NCBI GenBank assembly: GCA_002840565.1
Contig: PHBK01000021.1
Location: 1-64,000 of the forward strand
DNA from: Deltaproteobacteria bacterium HGW-Deltaproteobacteria-12
GTDB lineage: Bacteria; Desulfobacterota; Syntrophia; Syntrophales; Smithellaceae
DNA length: 64,000 nt
Direction of reading: 5' to 3'
Shown: positions 28,701 through 37,594 of the stretch, in pieces
How positions within the stretch are numbered: the first letter of the stretch is position 1
Layout: the number at the start of each line of letters is the position of its first letter
The notes under the pieces: model-generated
The model's database searches: none
The model's input: only the letters and a program-made list of their open reading frames with translations
What the model was told of the DNA's origin: nothing
Program-made: the position numbers and the translations under genes

Positions 28701-29203
28701 GCATGCGTCTGTTAAGACAGGATGACTGGATTCCCGGCGCTGGCGATTATCTTGGCGCACTCCATTACTTGTATGCTTTGGAGAAATTAGAACAAGGTTA
28801 TCAGGACACATTGACCGGCAACGATTACCGGCGGGGCAAGGCATTGTTTTTATGTCGCTCATTAAAGCACTACCCGATACCGGGCTTGCCAACCCATTTG
28901 GGCAATGGAATGACACATCTCGGATACTTCAGGAATTACGATGATGATAATTTACAGGTAATACAGCAATTCATCCTAGAAATCTCCCAATTCCTATCTC
29001 TTTTTGCCAGGATATGCCGTTGGGAAGCCAGAAACAGTGGCTGCCTGGCGAGATTTATCACGCAGGTAAAGAATATTGTTGGAGAACCCAGTCAATTTGA
29101 ATCGGTGTTCGGATATCTTTTATACATTGGGAAAGAAATCTTCGGATTCTATCTCCTGCTATGGGAAGCGGTTTTAAGGACTGATTACAATACTGGGAGT
29201 TGA
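25769..29203 (+). CDS. druH: DruH-like protein (Druantia type III)
   Basis: A protein of about 1144 residues without a recognisable catalytic motif. Its size, its position directly ahead of a roughly 2000-residue DUF1998 helicase and the absence of other genes fit DruH of type III Druantia, a two-gene anti-phage system whose mechanism is unknown. The middle (residues about 260-700) looks beta-rich; the last 300 residues are helical. The ATG at 25,769 has GGAGG close upstream; a TTG at 25,751 is the alternative. Its stop is three bases ahead of the chosen druE ATG. The assignment rests on architecture, not on a search. Confidence 0.6.
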   Translation: MGEAVDPQDKLGQIDRNLQNNIKTGDIPFLGLYSRLLDENIHKALNISLAKSRDPLSQYLVYLNNWPAISVIYLTTHVCEGFGLHGIFEVYPFIQSALQIQLPLTTSQKIKLWKKYRAACFKLGLSISSRLSGSHFMVNEYLRQSGVPIPFVGDLTDKMLRYGRIAGIPDDDDPTAIRRWQNGLSMRLLPPFSTVARQAIDLDDTGYYVRLFLKLLEKPAEPATAQSDFELRMSDAIHRQQIAAVLRRKGKSLSIAQVLWRDNQLGVELPPGEGIEWSITVGDVTTNKIGQIESRFIPFDNPLPPFVEIIGEERGSRIKTILWEDDKNNRLLIFSPSGDFVHASKLNEEPITLEPGDYQALLRFIPDGLDETIEVVRRQPSLYSLPLRLDPGQKVVLRHGPANVDLQADLKPFLLWDGVSIKGIRGNEIYCGEDLKLHALIPDEFFVEGVKYYVRFSQSARTEVLTAPLTRFQQEDASIDVSALIRNNWKPAVTRVLAEIFREGIQRPVFRSSIMVWIGLRTVRNRTHFYCASLPDNLIDDESDNLFVNRDKSTLSYRNEDNRFFRMVFNLGDVKRFIFTLPVPGIFMQLKDYSASTETERPITKGGTLSIAWNSRNVLEVSSTSKGFLKLGNFRTNLDFSKRIALSGLVEYLGPEVDTLQFIDEETGCEEDLLHLVSPHEVIAYSATHKSNLYRIRFSLSQEATEVTMKATNLLSGTCETHQLGCNRPFERPESWLRGCLTCENDNQQGIYNHDLLLSLDGWPNGAWIIDLEANMNGRWGKLSNARGDKFSAGFIILDGTISTNALSLDQDYKGIGADAQMEMLRRFNERMLSCYALESWKDLNWVEDVWHGLLDEFRGQADYASALLSFSEQPTPDETSCSWVPMRTLSAYCPELYALPARYFSKIPNAASLLIKCLSTISRMQHGLLPLFHEAILHQIFAVGYLNVHQIMRGAEPRQFDMRTYKDALKQHDLTDRMRLLRQDDWIPGAGDYLGALHYLYALEKLEQGYQDTLTGNDYRRGKALFLCRSLKHYPIPGLPTHLGNGMTHLGYFRNYDDDNLQVIQQFILEISQFLSLFARICRWEARNSGCLARFITQVKNIVGEPSQFESVFGYLLYIGKEIFGFYLLLWEAVLRTDYNTGS

Positions 29204-29205
29204 AG

Positions 29206-32200
29206 ATGTCTATGTACGAAAGCAATCCTCTTGCCCTCTATGAGACACTGAATGAAACATTGCGCAGGTATATTCCTACGACCCTGCCCATAAGCAGACG
29301 TTATCCTAAACTCCAACAGGCATTCAGAGAACTCTTAAACGATCAGGAACTGGTTAAGGGTCCTTACCTTGAGGCATTACCTGATTTTGAGAAAGGGGAG
29401 CCACTGCGGGCTTTGTTAAGGGAGAATGGTGGATTCCTCCATAATGGCCTGAGGAATTTGCCGGACAAGATTCTTGACAGACCCCTCCATGCGCACCAGG
29501 AAGAAGCCCTTACCAAGGCAATACAAGAAAGAGAAAGTATCCTTGTGACCACAGGAACTGGAAGCGGAAAGACCGAAACCTTCCTTTATCCCATTGCCCA
29601 TAAGCTACTCGACGATTCTGAATTTGATGCACCGGGGGTGCGCTCCTTGATCATCTACCCGATGAACTCTCTTGCCAATGATCAGTTATATTTCCGAATA
29701 GCCCCTTTGTTCGGGACACATTTGGCAGCATCGAATATTACCTTTGGTCGGTTTACTTCTCAGATTCGAGCCAACACATCTCGGAGGGAGGAAGAGACCC
29801 GGCTCAGGGAAAATGAAAAGCTTATCAAAGCCCTCGGGGGGAAGAATAGGATCCCGGCAAACTGGCTCCTGACTCGTGAAGAGATGCTCCAGACCCCTCC
29901 TAAGATTCTCATAACCAATTACGCCATGCTAGAACACCTGCTGCTGCTTCCACGAAATGCCCCTTTGTTTGCCCAGGATACATTGCAGTGTATTGTCTTG
30001 GATGAAATACATACTTATACCGGCGCACAGGCAACAGAAGTTGCCTTTCTGTTACGCAAGCTCAAAAACCGATTGACCCTGCAAAGACCTCTCCAAGTCT
30101 TTGGGACAAGCGCGACTTTGCCAGAGGGGGAAGATGCCGATCAAAAAATATGTCATTTTGCGTCCAATCTTTTTGGGGAACATGTGGACCAGGTAGTGAG
30201 AGGGCGAAGAGTACCACATCATCGACTCCTTGAAGAGAGAAAAGACATCTTTAGCTTGGACATAGCAACTTGGGGCGCACTCGGCCGAGCTCTCAACAGC
30301 ATGGTTATAGACAACAGTATCAGCAAAGCAGGTTGGGAAATCGCCTTATTAGAACAGGGTATAGCAGACAAAATACCACCATTGCCAATGGACAAAGATT
30401 TTGAGGAAGGGCTTGAAATCGTTTTTGCTGCTAACTCAGAAATGCGGTCCGTTTCAACGGTTATCGATAAAGGAGGCACTAAACCATTTGATGAAGTTGC
30501 CCGGCAAATCTTTGACGAAAAAGACAGCACCGGATTTTCAGACATGACCGATGCTCTAAGTGCAGTTATGCATTTAGGAATGTTAGCACGTAGCGATAGA
30601 GATGGTTTTCCTTTGCTTCCCGGTCGGTATCATATCGCTGCCAGCGGTATAGAAGGCGTTGCCGTTCGTCCTGATAGTGCTGACCCGGAAGGGTGGATAA
30701 ATTTGAGGGCGTTGCGGCATTTTCAGCATGAAGAAGGATGGCTCTACTACCCCCTTTTGGTATGCCGAAAGTGCGGCCAGCCTTATGTGGAAGGCTTTGA
30801 AAACCAGGGCGTTCTTTATAACCGTAAAACCCTGGTCGATGAAGGATTCACTACCCGTAAAGTCTATTGGCTCGGTTTGCCACCAACGATTTGCACAGTC
30901 GATGAAGAAGATGACGAGGAGGAAGAGACGGCCGATAAAGGAGCTGGGAAACAAGCGTCAGCATCCGATTACTCAATCGAAGAATTAAATCCCAAGACGG
31001 GTGAGCTTCATTTTTCCGGCGAAAATTCCATAAGGTTCTATGTGGTTTCAACGACCCGAGACGAGGATGACAGAGAGGATTACGTGCGAAAATGCCCCGC
31101 GTGCGGAGGCACATCGAGTTCTAATGAAGCCGAAATCGTAACCCGCATGCACCCCGGCAACGAAGCATTAGGATCGGTTGTCGTTCAAAAAGTTTTCGAA
31201 GCTTTGCCCTACGCTCACGAATATGACGATGGTAATCCCCGACCTATGGGAGGCCGCACTCTTTTATCCTTTTCCGACAACCGCCAGGATGCCGCCTTTT
31301 TTGCCCCTTATTTCGAACGTACAAGTGGCGATATTGCTCTGCGTAGCGCAATCTATAAGGTGCTGAACAACGCCGATGAGCCTATGGACCTGGAGCTTCT
31401 GGCTGAAAAAGTATTCAAACATTGGCAAAAGCAAGGTCAGCCGGTAATGCTTGACGCTCAAGGACAATTACGCACGACTCGCCAGGAAATGAGGGATATT
31501 CTTCTTGGAAAAATTGCGGCTGAGTTTTGCACGCCCGGTGGTCGACGAAATTCGTTGGAAGCCCTTGGATTGGTTCGAGTGGAATACGAGCCACGAAAAC
31601 TGAAAAATCTTATTACCTCGATAAAAGAAGGGATTCCCAATCAGCACAGAGAATCCGTTGAACCATTGTGTCGTTTCTTTCTCGAAAACATACGCCGTCA
31701 GAAAGCTTTGGGTGATCTTTATGACCTCGACATGCGTGATGAATTCCTTTGGGGAAGAATTTTTGCCCATGCTGCGGCCTTTCAAATGTATAAAACCGAT
31801 CATGTCCGATACGCCTGGATTCCGCCGGAGGGCAATAACCGACACAACCGCAGGAGTTGGTATCTGGTTGAACAGTTGGGCTGGACTTGGAATGATGCCC
31901 GAAAATTTCTCAGCGAGTTCTGGCAAGCGCTGGATGACTCAAGAATGCTTGTTCGCATGCAACCTGGTTACGGTTTGAACGGTCGACTGCTCCTGTTTGC
32001 TTCGGGAAAAGACAGGTCGCTTTATGCATGTAAGTCCTGCGGGTTGCTCCAGACGGATGTAGTATCCAATCGATGCACTGCCTTTCGTTGCAGAGGTGAA
32101 GTCACAGAATTTCCTCAGGAACAGCGCGATCTGATGGCCAGAAATAATCATTATGTGTTCAGTTACGGCGAAGGCAAGGCCATGACGACCCGCGCCCGCG

Positions 32201-35136
32201 AACACACCGCATCACTTTCAACCGAACTGAGGGAAAAGATTGAAAACGACTTTGCCGCAGGCTTAATAAATCTCCTGAGTTGCACAACCACAATGGAGCT
32301 GGGAGTGGATCTCGGCGATTTGGAGGCCATCGCAAATCTTAACATCCCCCCAGGCATTGCCAATTACCAGCAAAGGACAGGTCGTGCTGGGCGTCGCGCG
32401 CAGGCAGCGCCCTTCTGTGTAACCATCGCTCGCAATACCCAATATGACCAGGCAGTATTTCGACGTTTTCAGGAATACCTTGGCGGACGAGCGCCAATCC
32501 CTTTTCTGCTGCTGGATAATGCCCGACTTTTTCGTCGGCACCAAAATGGTATCGTTTTATCAGGATTTCTAAAGTACAAGATCAAAGATTTGATAAAGAA
32601 TGCCCCCAGCCTTTGTGACATTTTCGGTGACGATTGCGGACCCACAAAATTTGGCCCATTCATTGACGATTTGGATTCCTGGCTGGAAAGCGAAAAAGGG
32701 CAATATGCGCTCCGTGAGGCCGAAAATTTAGCGAACAGACTTCCAGCAGCATTATCAGAAACGTTGCCTTTACGTGGCGCTTCATTGAAGGAACACTTTC
32801 GAGGGAATATTTACCGATTCGCGCGTGAAGTATTCGACCGCTGGCAAGTCTATACCGATAAAATTATTCAGGCAAAAGATACAGGAACTGATCCCGCATC
32901 GTTAGCAATTCAATTGCACTGGAGCAGGTTGAGAGAACGATATTTGCAACAGTTATTGGTGGATCAAATTTCACAGCGTAGCCTGATTCCAACCTACAGT
33001 TTTCCGGTACATACATTGACACTTGAAGTGACAAGGGAAATGGGAAAAAAGACTCAATTCTATCTCGATAGTGACATCGTACTGAGCAGGGATGCCGGCA
33101 TGGGTATAAGCGAATACGCGCCAGGCGCGGAAGTTGTCGCCAATGGGCGTATTTGGCGTAGTGCAGGTCTTGCCTACTATCCCAAAATGTTCATGCCGAT
33201 CGAATATTATGTTGCATGCCCTCACTGTCACCACGTGGATATCGGCGTAGAATGGAATGATATTCCTCCGGCATGCAGTAATTGTGGAAATTCGGAACAA
33301 CGAAACCCCCGAGCATATCGCGAGCCGAGGGGCTTTGTAACAGCCTATGATGAGAGGCATGGCAAAGACCCCGGTATCAACCGTCGTCGCCAGAAGCGGG
33401 CTGACGAGGCGCGATTAATAACGATACCGCGTGAGGAACAGTTCACCGATAGCGACCATTTTGCTGTCAGAACAGTTTTGTTGAAGGCGCAACCCACCAA
33501 CGAAAACCAACAATCCGGCCGCCTTTTTATTGTAAACCGCGGCACGTATGGTTTTGGCTACCATATCTGTCCGTTTTGCAACTATGCGGAACCGGCAGCT
33601 GCACCAAAATCGATCAAGCTTAATCATACAGAGCCGCTTTCTGGAAGAATATGCCGGAACGACGCCTTGAAGATGCGACAGGATCTGGCCCACACTTTTG
33701 AAACGGATGTTCTTTTATTGCGCTTTGGAAAGTGCATTCCACAGCCACCATTAGAATGCAGGAGTCCCCACCAGTTTATGGAGGCATTTAGCCGCACCCT
33801 TTGTGAGGCATTGCGATTTGCGGCCTCTGATCTTCTCCAAGCCCAGCCCGCCGAGATACGAGCTACTTTTATCAGAAGGGATCAGTTTGTCGAGGCAGTG
33901 CTCTATGATGCCTGCGCCGGAGGAGCAGGTTATTCAGTCCAGTTGCATCAAGAAATTTCTGTCCACAATCTCCTGCAGAGAGCAATGGAACGGCTACATT
34001 GTCCTCGTGGTTGTAGTAAGGCTTGTAGCGCCTGTTTATGTGACTACTCAAATCAGCTATCTTGGGATCAGTTTGATCGTATGCCAGTAATGGAATGGCT
34101 TGCAAGCCTCGTCACGGAATCAAAGCAGGATGATTTCGTAAAATCCGGTGCTGTGCGCTGGGAACATCCCAGTTTGACAAGCTTATCTGAAAGGTTGTCA
34201 GGTTCGACACATCTGCATCTTGCAGGAATCAGCCTTGATGCATCTGAAGAACAAGATGACAGCAGCAGGCAATGGTTACTCAACTTGCTTAACGAAGGGA
34301 AAATTATCTCTATCCATTTGTTTTGCCCCATGGAAACAAACCCAAGCGGCCTGAGTTCGCGAGTGCGTCAGACACTCCGTCATCTCTACCCATACGTCAA
34401 GGATAGTCAGCTAAAGATTGGTCATGTTGAAAACATGGATGGAGGCAAGGCAAACACTTTGGCCAGAATATTCGGAGAACCACAACCGGGGACGCTTGCA
34501 TGGTACAGTGGTCACCCGATCTCTCCTCTTCTCATGAACGTGCTTCCAGAACCAATTTACCAAGCAAAGCTTAATGAAGAATCTGCCACAAGCCTATCCG
34601 AATTGATCGCCGGAACTGTTTATTACTCCGCGGAGAAGATTCAGGGAGGAATGCCAATTCAAAGGTGGGAACTGGCAGAAGGGAAAAAACGAAATTTCAA
34701 AGAATATTTCGCCGTCCTTGATGGCGTACATATCGAACAAGCCATTATCAAAGATCCTTACTGCGGTGCGGGCGAACAGCAACGCTCATACCTTATCGAT
34801 TTTCTGAAAATATTAAACGATATTGCAAAAAATATTAAGCATATTACGATTCACTGCCGCGAACAAAACTTTAAGGACCCGCGCTATCTGGCACCATACA
34901 AGGTGCAGGAGTTGCTTTTTTCTTTGATTGAAAGCACATTGCCTCACATCAAACCAACAATTTATGTGCATAATTTCAGAACCAGCAGGGTTTTTCACGA
35001 CCGGACGATTGATTTTCAAGTAATCGATACTGAAGGCTGTTCAATGACACATAGGTACGACTTATCGGGTGGCATAGATTTTCTAATGGACAAGAAGGCC
35101 GTCAATAAAATTTACAGGTATCAGATAGCGGAATGA
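29206..35136 (+). CDS. druE: DruE-like DUF1998 helicase
   Basis: A 1976-residue helicase. Walker A TTGTGSGKTET lies near residue 118, LDEIHTYTG near 265, and motif VI QQRTGRAGRR near 1055. Zinc-binding pairs are scattered: CRKCG near 520, CPACGG near 630, CKSCG near 943, CPHCH and CSNCG near 1340. The DUF1998 signature CPRGCSKACSACLCDY is near 1600. The last 330 residues end with an FHDRTIDF motif like that of phospholipase D-type domains. Length and domain order fit DruE. GGGAG precedes the ATG. DNA translocation is established for related helicases; the defence mechanism is unknown. Confidence 0.75.
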   Translation: MSMYESNPLALYETLNETLRRYIPTTLPISRRYPKLQQAFRELLNDQELVKGPYLEALPDFEKGEPLRALLRENGGFLHNGLRNLPDKILDRPLHAHQEEALTKAIQERESILVTTGTGSGKTETFLYPIAHKLLDDSEFDAPGVRSLIIYPMNSLANDQLYFRIAPLFGTHLAASNITFGRFTSQIRANTSRREEETRLRENEKLIKALGGKNRIPANWLLTREEMLQTPPKILITNYAMLEHLLLLPRNAPLFAQDTLQCIVLDEIHTYTGAQATEVAFLLRKLKNRLTLQRPLQVFGTSATLPEGEDADQKICHFASNLFGEHVDQVVRGRRVPHHRLLEERKDIFSLDIATWGALGRALNSMVIDNSISKAGWEIALLEQGIADKIPPLPMDKDFEEGLEIVFAANSEMRSVSTVIDKGGTKPFDEVARQIFDEKDSTGFSDMTDALSAVMHLGMLARSDRDGFPLLPGRYHIAASGIEGVAVRPDSADPEGWINLRALRHFQHEEGWLYYPLLVCRKCGQPYVEGFENQGVLYNRKTLVDEGFTTRKVYWLGLPPTICTVDEEDDEEEETADKGAGKQASASDYSIEELNPKTGELHFSGENSIRFYVVSTTRDEDDREDYVRKCPACGGTSSSNEAEIVTRMHPGNEALGSVVVQKVFEALPYAHEYDDGNPRPMGGRTLLSFSDNRQDAAFFAPYFERTSGDIALRSAIYKVLNNADEPMDLELLAEKVFKHWQKQGQPVMLDAQGQLRTTRQEMRDILLGKIAAEFCTPGGRRNSLEALGLVRVEYEPRKLKNLITSIKEGIPNQHRESVEPLCRFFLENIRRQKALGDLYDLDMRDEFLWGRIFAHAAAFQMYKTDHVRYAWIPPEGNNRHNRRSWYLVEQLGWTWNDARKFLSEFWQALDDSRMLVRMQPGYGLNGRLLLFASGKDRSLYACKSCGLLQTDVVSNRCTAFRCRGEVTEFPQEQRDLMARNNHYVFSYGEGKAMTTRAREHTASLSTELREKIENDFAAGLINLLSCTTTMELGVDLGDLEAIANLNIPPGIANYQQRTGRAGRRAQAAPFCVTIARNTQYDQAVFRRFQEYLGGRAPIPFLLLDNARLFRRHQNGIVLSGFLKYKIKDLIKNAPSLCDIFGDDCGPTKFGPFIDDLDSWLESEKGQYALREAENLANRLPAALSETLPLRGASLKEHFRGNIYRFAREVFDRWQVYTDKIIQAKDTGTDPASLAIQLHWSRLRERYLQQLLVDQISQRSLIPTYSFPVHTLTLEVTREMGKKTQFYLDSDIVLSRDAGMGISEYAPGAEVVANGRIWRSAGLAYYPKMFMPIEYYVACPHCHHVDIGVEWNDIPPACSNCGNSEQRNPRAYREPRGFVTAYDERHGKDPGINRRRQKRADEARLITIPREEQFTDSDHFAVRTVLLKAQPTNENQQSGRLFIVNRGTYGFGYHICPFCNYAEPAAAPKSIKLNHTEPLSGRICRNDALKMRQDLAHTFETDVLLLRFGKCIPQPPLECRSPHQFMEAFSRTLCEALRFAASDLLQAQPAEIRATFIRRDQFVEAVLYDACAGGAGYSVQLHQEISVHNLLQRAMERLHCPRGCSKACSACLCDYSNQLSWDQFDRMPVMEWLASLVTESKQDDFVKSGAVRWEHPSLTSLSERLSGSTHLHLAGISLDASEEQDDSSRQWLLNLLNEGKIISIHLFCPMETNPSGLSSRVRQTLRHLYPYVKDSQLKIGHVENMDGGKANTLARIFGEPQPGTLAWYSGHPISPLLMNVLPEPIYQAKLNEESATSLSELIAGTVYYSAEKIQGGMPIQRWELAEGKKRNFKEYFAVLDGVHIEQAIIKDPYCGAGEQQRSYLIDFLKILNDIAKNIKHITIHCREQNFKDPRYLAPYKVQELLFSLIESTLPHIKPTIYVHNFRTSRVFHDRTIDFQVIDTEGCSMTHRYDLSGGIDFLMDKKAVNKIYRYQIAE

Positions 35137-35144
35137 AAGTGGAT

Positions 35145-35960
35145 TCAACCCCCAATAGCTCCTCTAATTTCCTTATTGCATAGTAAATACGCAAATTGAT
35201 TGCCTCTCAGATCTTTATTTTTGATTTCGACCCTCAATACGCAATCACCTTCATTAAGCTCGTTCGGATTGCGCAACAAATACTCTCCAATATACTCATT
35301 GATCAATATTTGATGCTGTTGCGCTTGTGCCACCATCCTCGCTGCTCCGACTACCGGTCTTCCCAAGACTGTGACTGAATTAATGCTGTTGTTCAGTTGA
35401 GGATATCCATAGCTTGCATTAGATTTATCGGATTTCAAATCAGTCAAGAGACAAATTCCACAATCCAAACCAATTGATAGTCCGTATTTTGTTGGCATAC
35501 AACCTGCGTATTGTCTAAAAAGAGGTATTATTTCACCTATAAAGCATTGCTGAATCTTTACTAGCTCGTAAACAACTTTTTTTATAATACTTGGATTAAA
35601 ATTATCTACGTCCCAAAATATTAGCGCGCCATCGCCTGTAAACTTATCAAAGAAGCCGCCAGAAGAGATAACAGTTTTTCTAATAAAGTAGATGAAATCC
35701 GCCAAAGTCAATGCGTAGCTCTCAAATTGTTCTAAATGCAACATGAATGTGGTTGACTCTCTAATATCAATCATTGCTACTGCAAACATTGCCTTATTCT
35801 TAATTTTTTCATAATAACTGGAGAGCTGGTGTGCGTCTTCAAAACTAGCAGCTTTACTATAAACTATTGATTCAGGAGATAATGCTTTCGTCAGTGACGA
35901 TTTCGGTTGTTCGTCTGCGACATTAGATTGTTGTGGTTGTGGTTGTGGTTTCTCTTCCAT
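35145..35960 (-). CDS. Class III nucleotidyl cyclase
   Basis: A 271-residue soluble cyclase domain. Metal-binding Asp65 (VAMIDIRES) and Asp110 (KFTGDGALIFW) are both present, and a later GRPVVGAARMVAQ stretch matches the family's substrate-positioning helix. It therefore looks catalytically able to make a cyclic mononucleotide. The first 45 residues are Gln/Pro/Ser-rich. Stand-alone cyclases in defence islands include the pyrimidine cyclases of Pycsar; which nucleotide this one uses cannot be read. AAGGAGA lies before the ATG at 35,960. It converges on druE. Confidence 0.75.
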   Translation of the reverse strand: MEEKPQPQPQQSNVADEQPKSSLTKALSPESIVYSKAASFEDAHQLSSYYEKIKNKAMFAVAMIDIRESTTFMLHLEQFESYALTLADFIYFIRKTVISSGGFFDKFTGDGALIFWDVDNFNPSIIKKVVYELVKIQQCFIGEIIPLFRQYAGCMPTKYGLSIGLDCGICLLTDLKSDKSNASYGYPQLNNSINSVTVLGRPVVGAARMVAQAQQHQILINEYIGEYLLRNPNELNEGDCVLRVEIKNKDLRGNQFAYLLCNKEIRGAIGG

Positions 35961-36056
35961 GGTATTATTTCTCCTTTTAGTTTTGATATAATGGAGCGGC
36001 GCTGTTTCTGGAACACTGAGCGCCATGTACGAACCGCGATAACCATTCGAGCGTCT

Positions 36057-36255
36057 TGTTAGGCGCCCCTATGCCACTCTCCTTGTTTTATTGATCTTAT
36101 TTTTTATCTATTCTCCTGTATTGCGCCGAAAACAGGCGCGCTAAACGCCAGAGCAGCGTCGCTCCGTTGGGCTGAAACGAATAGTAAAAGATTGTTTCAG
36201 CCGGACGAAAAAATCAGCCGGAGCGCAATGAGCGGGTGTATGGATTTTGTTAGGT
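36057..36255 (-). repeat. attC-like segment between cyclase and SIR2 genes
   Basis: On the minus strand ACCTAAC (36,255-36,249) starts 15 bases after the SIR2 stop. A second core, GCCCAAC, lies near 36,160 and a third, GCCTAAC, near 36,060. All fit the RYYYAAC core of integron attC sites. A perfect 9-bp hairpin (GGCTGAAAC/GTTTCAGCC) lies inside. A clean closing GTTRRRY was not found in this segment, so this may be a composite of degraded sites. Confidence 0.35.
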
Positions 36256-36269
36256 ACTTATTTAAAGAG

Positions 36270-37328
36270 TTATCCTTGTATACGTTCGCTCACGGGTATG
36301 ATCATTCTACATGGATCTCCTGTTAACTGACCAGCGATTTCCTCTTCTAAAAGCGGCCTGAGCCATTCATGTATATCTTCAGGAATGCGAGAAATCGGAT
36401 AGCGATTCTCTTTCCACGGGGCCTGCTGAAGTGTTGCCATGGCAAATGCCTCGCAACTACGACGAACATACATAAAAGACAGAGATTGGTCTATGCTATT
36501 GAATATGCCGTAATGTTGACGCACAAAGAACTCAGACCAGTTGGCTTCTACCTCTTCTCGAGGCCGAATATCTATTATTTCAATTTCGGCAAGGTCACGT
36601 GTTTTGTTCACCTCCCATTTATTAAGAATAAGATTTCTGGCCTCGACATCAGTAGATGGCGCACCATATCCGAATATGGTTATGAGATAGGCGTGCTCAA
36701 GATACCACTGAAGCTCATCCCATTCATTCTTAATAAATGGATTGCTTGTATAGTCTTTACGCTTAACGGGAAAGAGTAGTGGGGTTGGTTCAAGTGGTCT
36801 GTCGCACACCGAACATCTATGTTCCAAGAACCCTTTAGTACGATGCTCGAGGCAAGCACCGGCATCTACATTTCCATGTAGAAAGAGAATGACAGGTAGA
36901 TTTTTAATTATTCGATTACGCTTAAAGGCTTCTGCAAGAAATGGGTCCCAATTGAAGGTAGCGATGACGTCTTTTTCCCGTAATGACAATAACAACAAAT
37001 CGTAAATCGTTGTTTCCGGTGGCATACGCAATGAAGAAAAGTATGAACGGATGCGGTCTTCAAGCCCAGCTTGTAAATTATCGTACCCACCACTATCTGC
37101 TAAATTACTATATACAGACTCAAAGTCTTCATAGCCAGACCTAACACCATATGATTTAAGAAGTGGTTCAAGGCCAACTATTTCAATGATGTTTCGCATA
37201 AGCGGCAATTTCCGACCAAATAGATCTCCATTCGGAAATGCGGCCATACTTGCCCCCGCGCCGAGAATAACAACATGCGGTGCGTAATTGATTTTCTTTT
37301 TTATATCTAAAGGTGGAAGACTTGGCAT
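36270..37328 (-). CDS. SIR2-like protein, probable NADase effector
   Basis: A 352-residue protein with a SIR2 fold signature: VILGAGAS (Gly23-Ser27) for NAD binding, Asn126 in TFNWD, and His151 in LFLHGN at the catalytic positions. A Cys pair (CSVC, 172-175) may bind zinc. SIR2 domains in several anti-phage systems cleave NAD. No cyclic-nucleotide-binding domain was recognised, so a link to the neighbouring cyclase is only positional. AGGT precedes the ATG. GTTAGGT stands just ahead of the start and its complement just behind the stop, as in an integron cassette. Confidence 0.75.
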   Translation of the reverse strand: MPSLPPLDIKKKINYAPHVVILGAGASMAAFPNGDLFGRKLPLMRNIIEIVGLEPLLKSYGVRSGYEDFESVYSNLADSGGYDNLQAGLEDRIRSYFSSLRMPPETTIYDLLLLSLREKDVIATFNWDPFLAEAFKRNRIIKNLPVILFLHGNVDAGACLEHRTKGFLEHRCSVCDRPLEPTPLLFPVKRKDYTSNPFIKNEWDELQWYLEHAYLITIFGYGAPSTDVEARNLILNKWEVNKTRDLAEIEIIDIRPREEVEANWSEFFVRQHYGIFNSIDQSLSFMYVRRSCEAFAMATLQQAPWKENRYPISRIPEDIHEWLRPLLEEEIAGQLTGDPCRMIIPVSERIQG

Positions 37329-37594
37329 ATTTACCTAACAGTCTTTTGCTTTTCGTTTCAGCCGAACACATAATATACCAACATGCTTTTTCCCGATTTT
37401 TCAATATCAACCTACACCATCTGGTAATAAAAGAAAAGAGATAATATCCTTTATAATCAAGCTTATACTAACTTTTTCTATTTGGCATTATTTGATAATA
37501 GAAACCAAAACCAGGTTGGTTTTTTAGGGAAATTTGTCCAGTGTAGATAAAACTGGTATTAATAGTTAATTAAATTAAATTCAAGATATGTCAC

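Noticed and set aside
25769-35136. DISARM (DrmA/DrmB) as the identity of the helicase pair
   Set aside because: No DrmB-type DUF1998 partner, no DISARM methylase or phospholipase D gene of the class, and the large first protein has no DrmB motifs.
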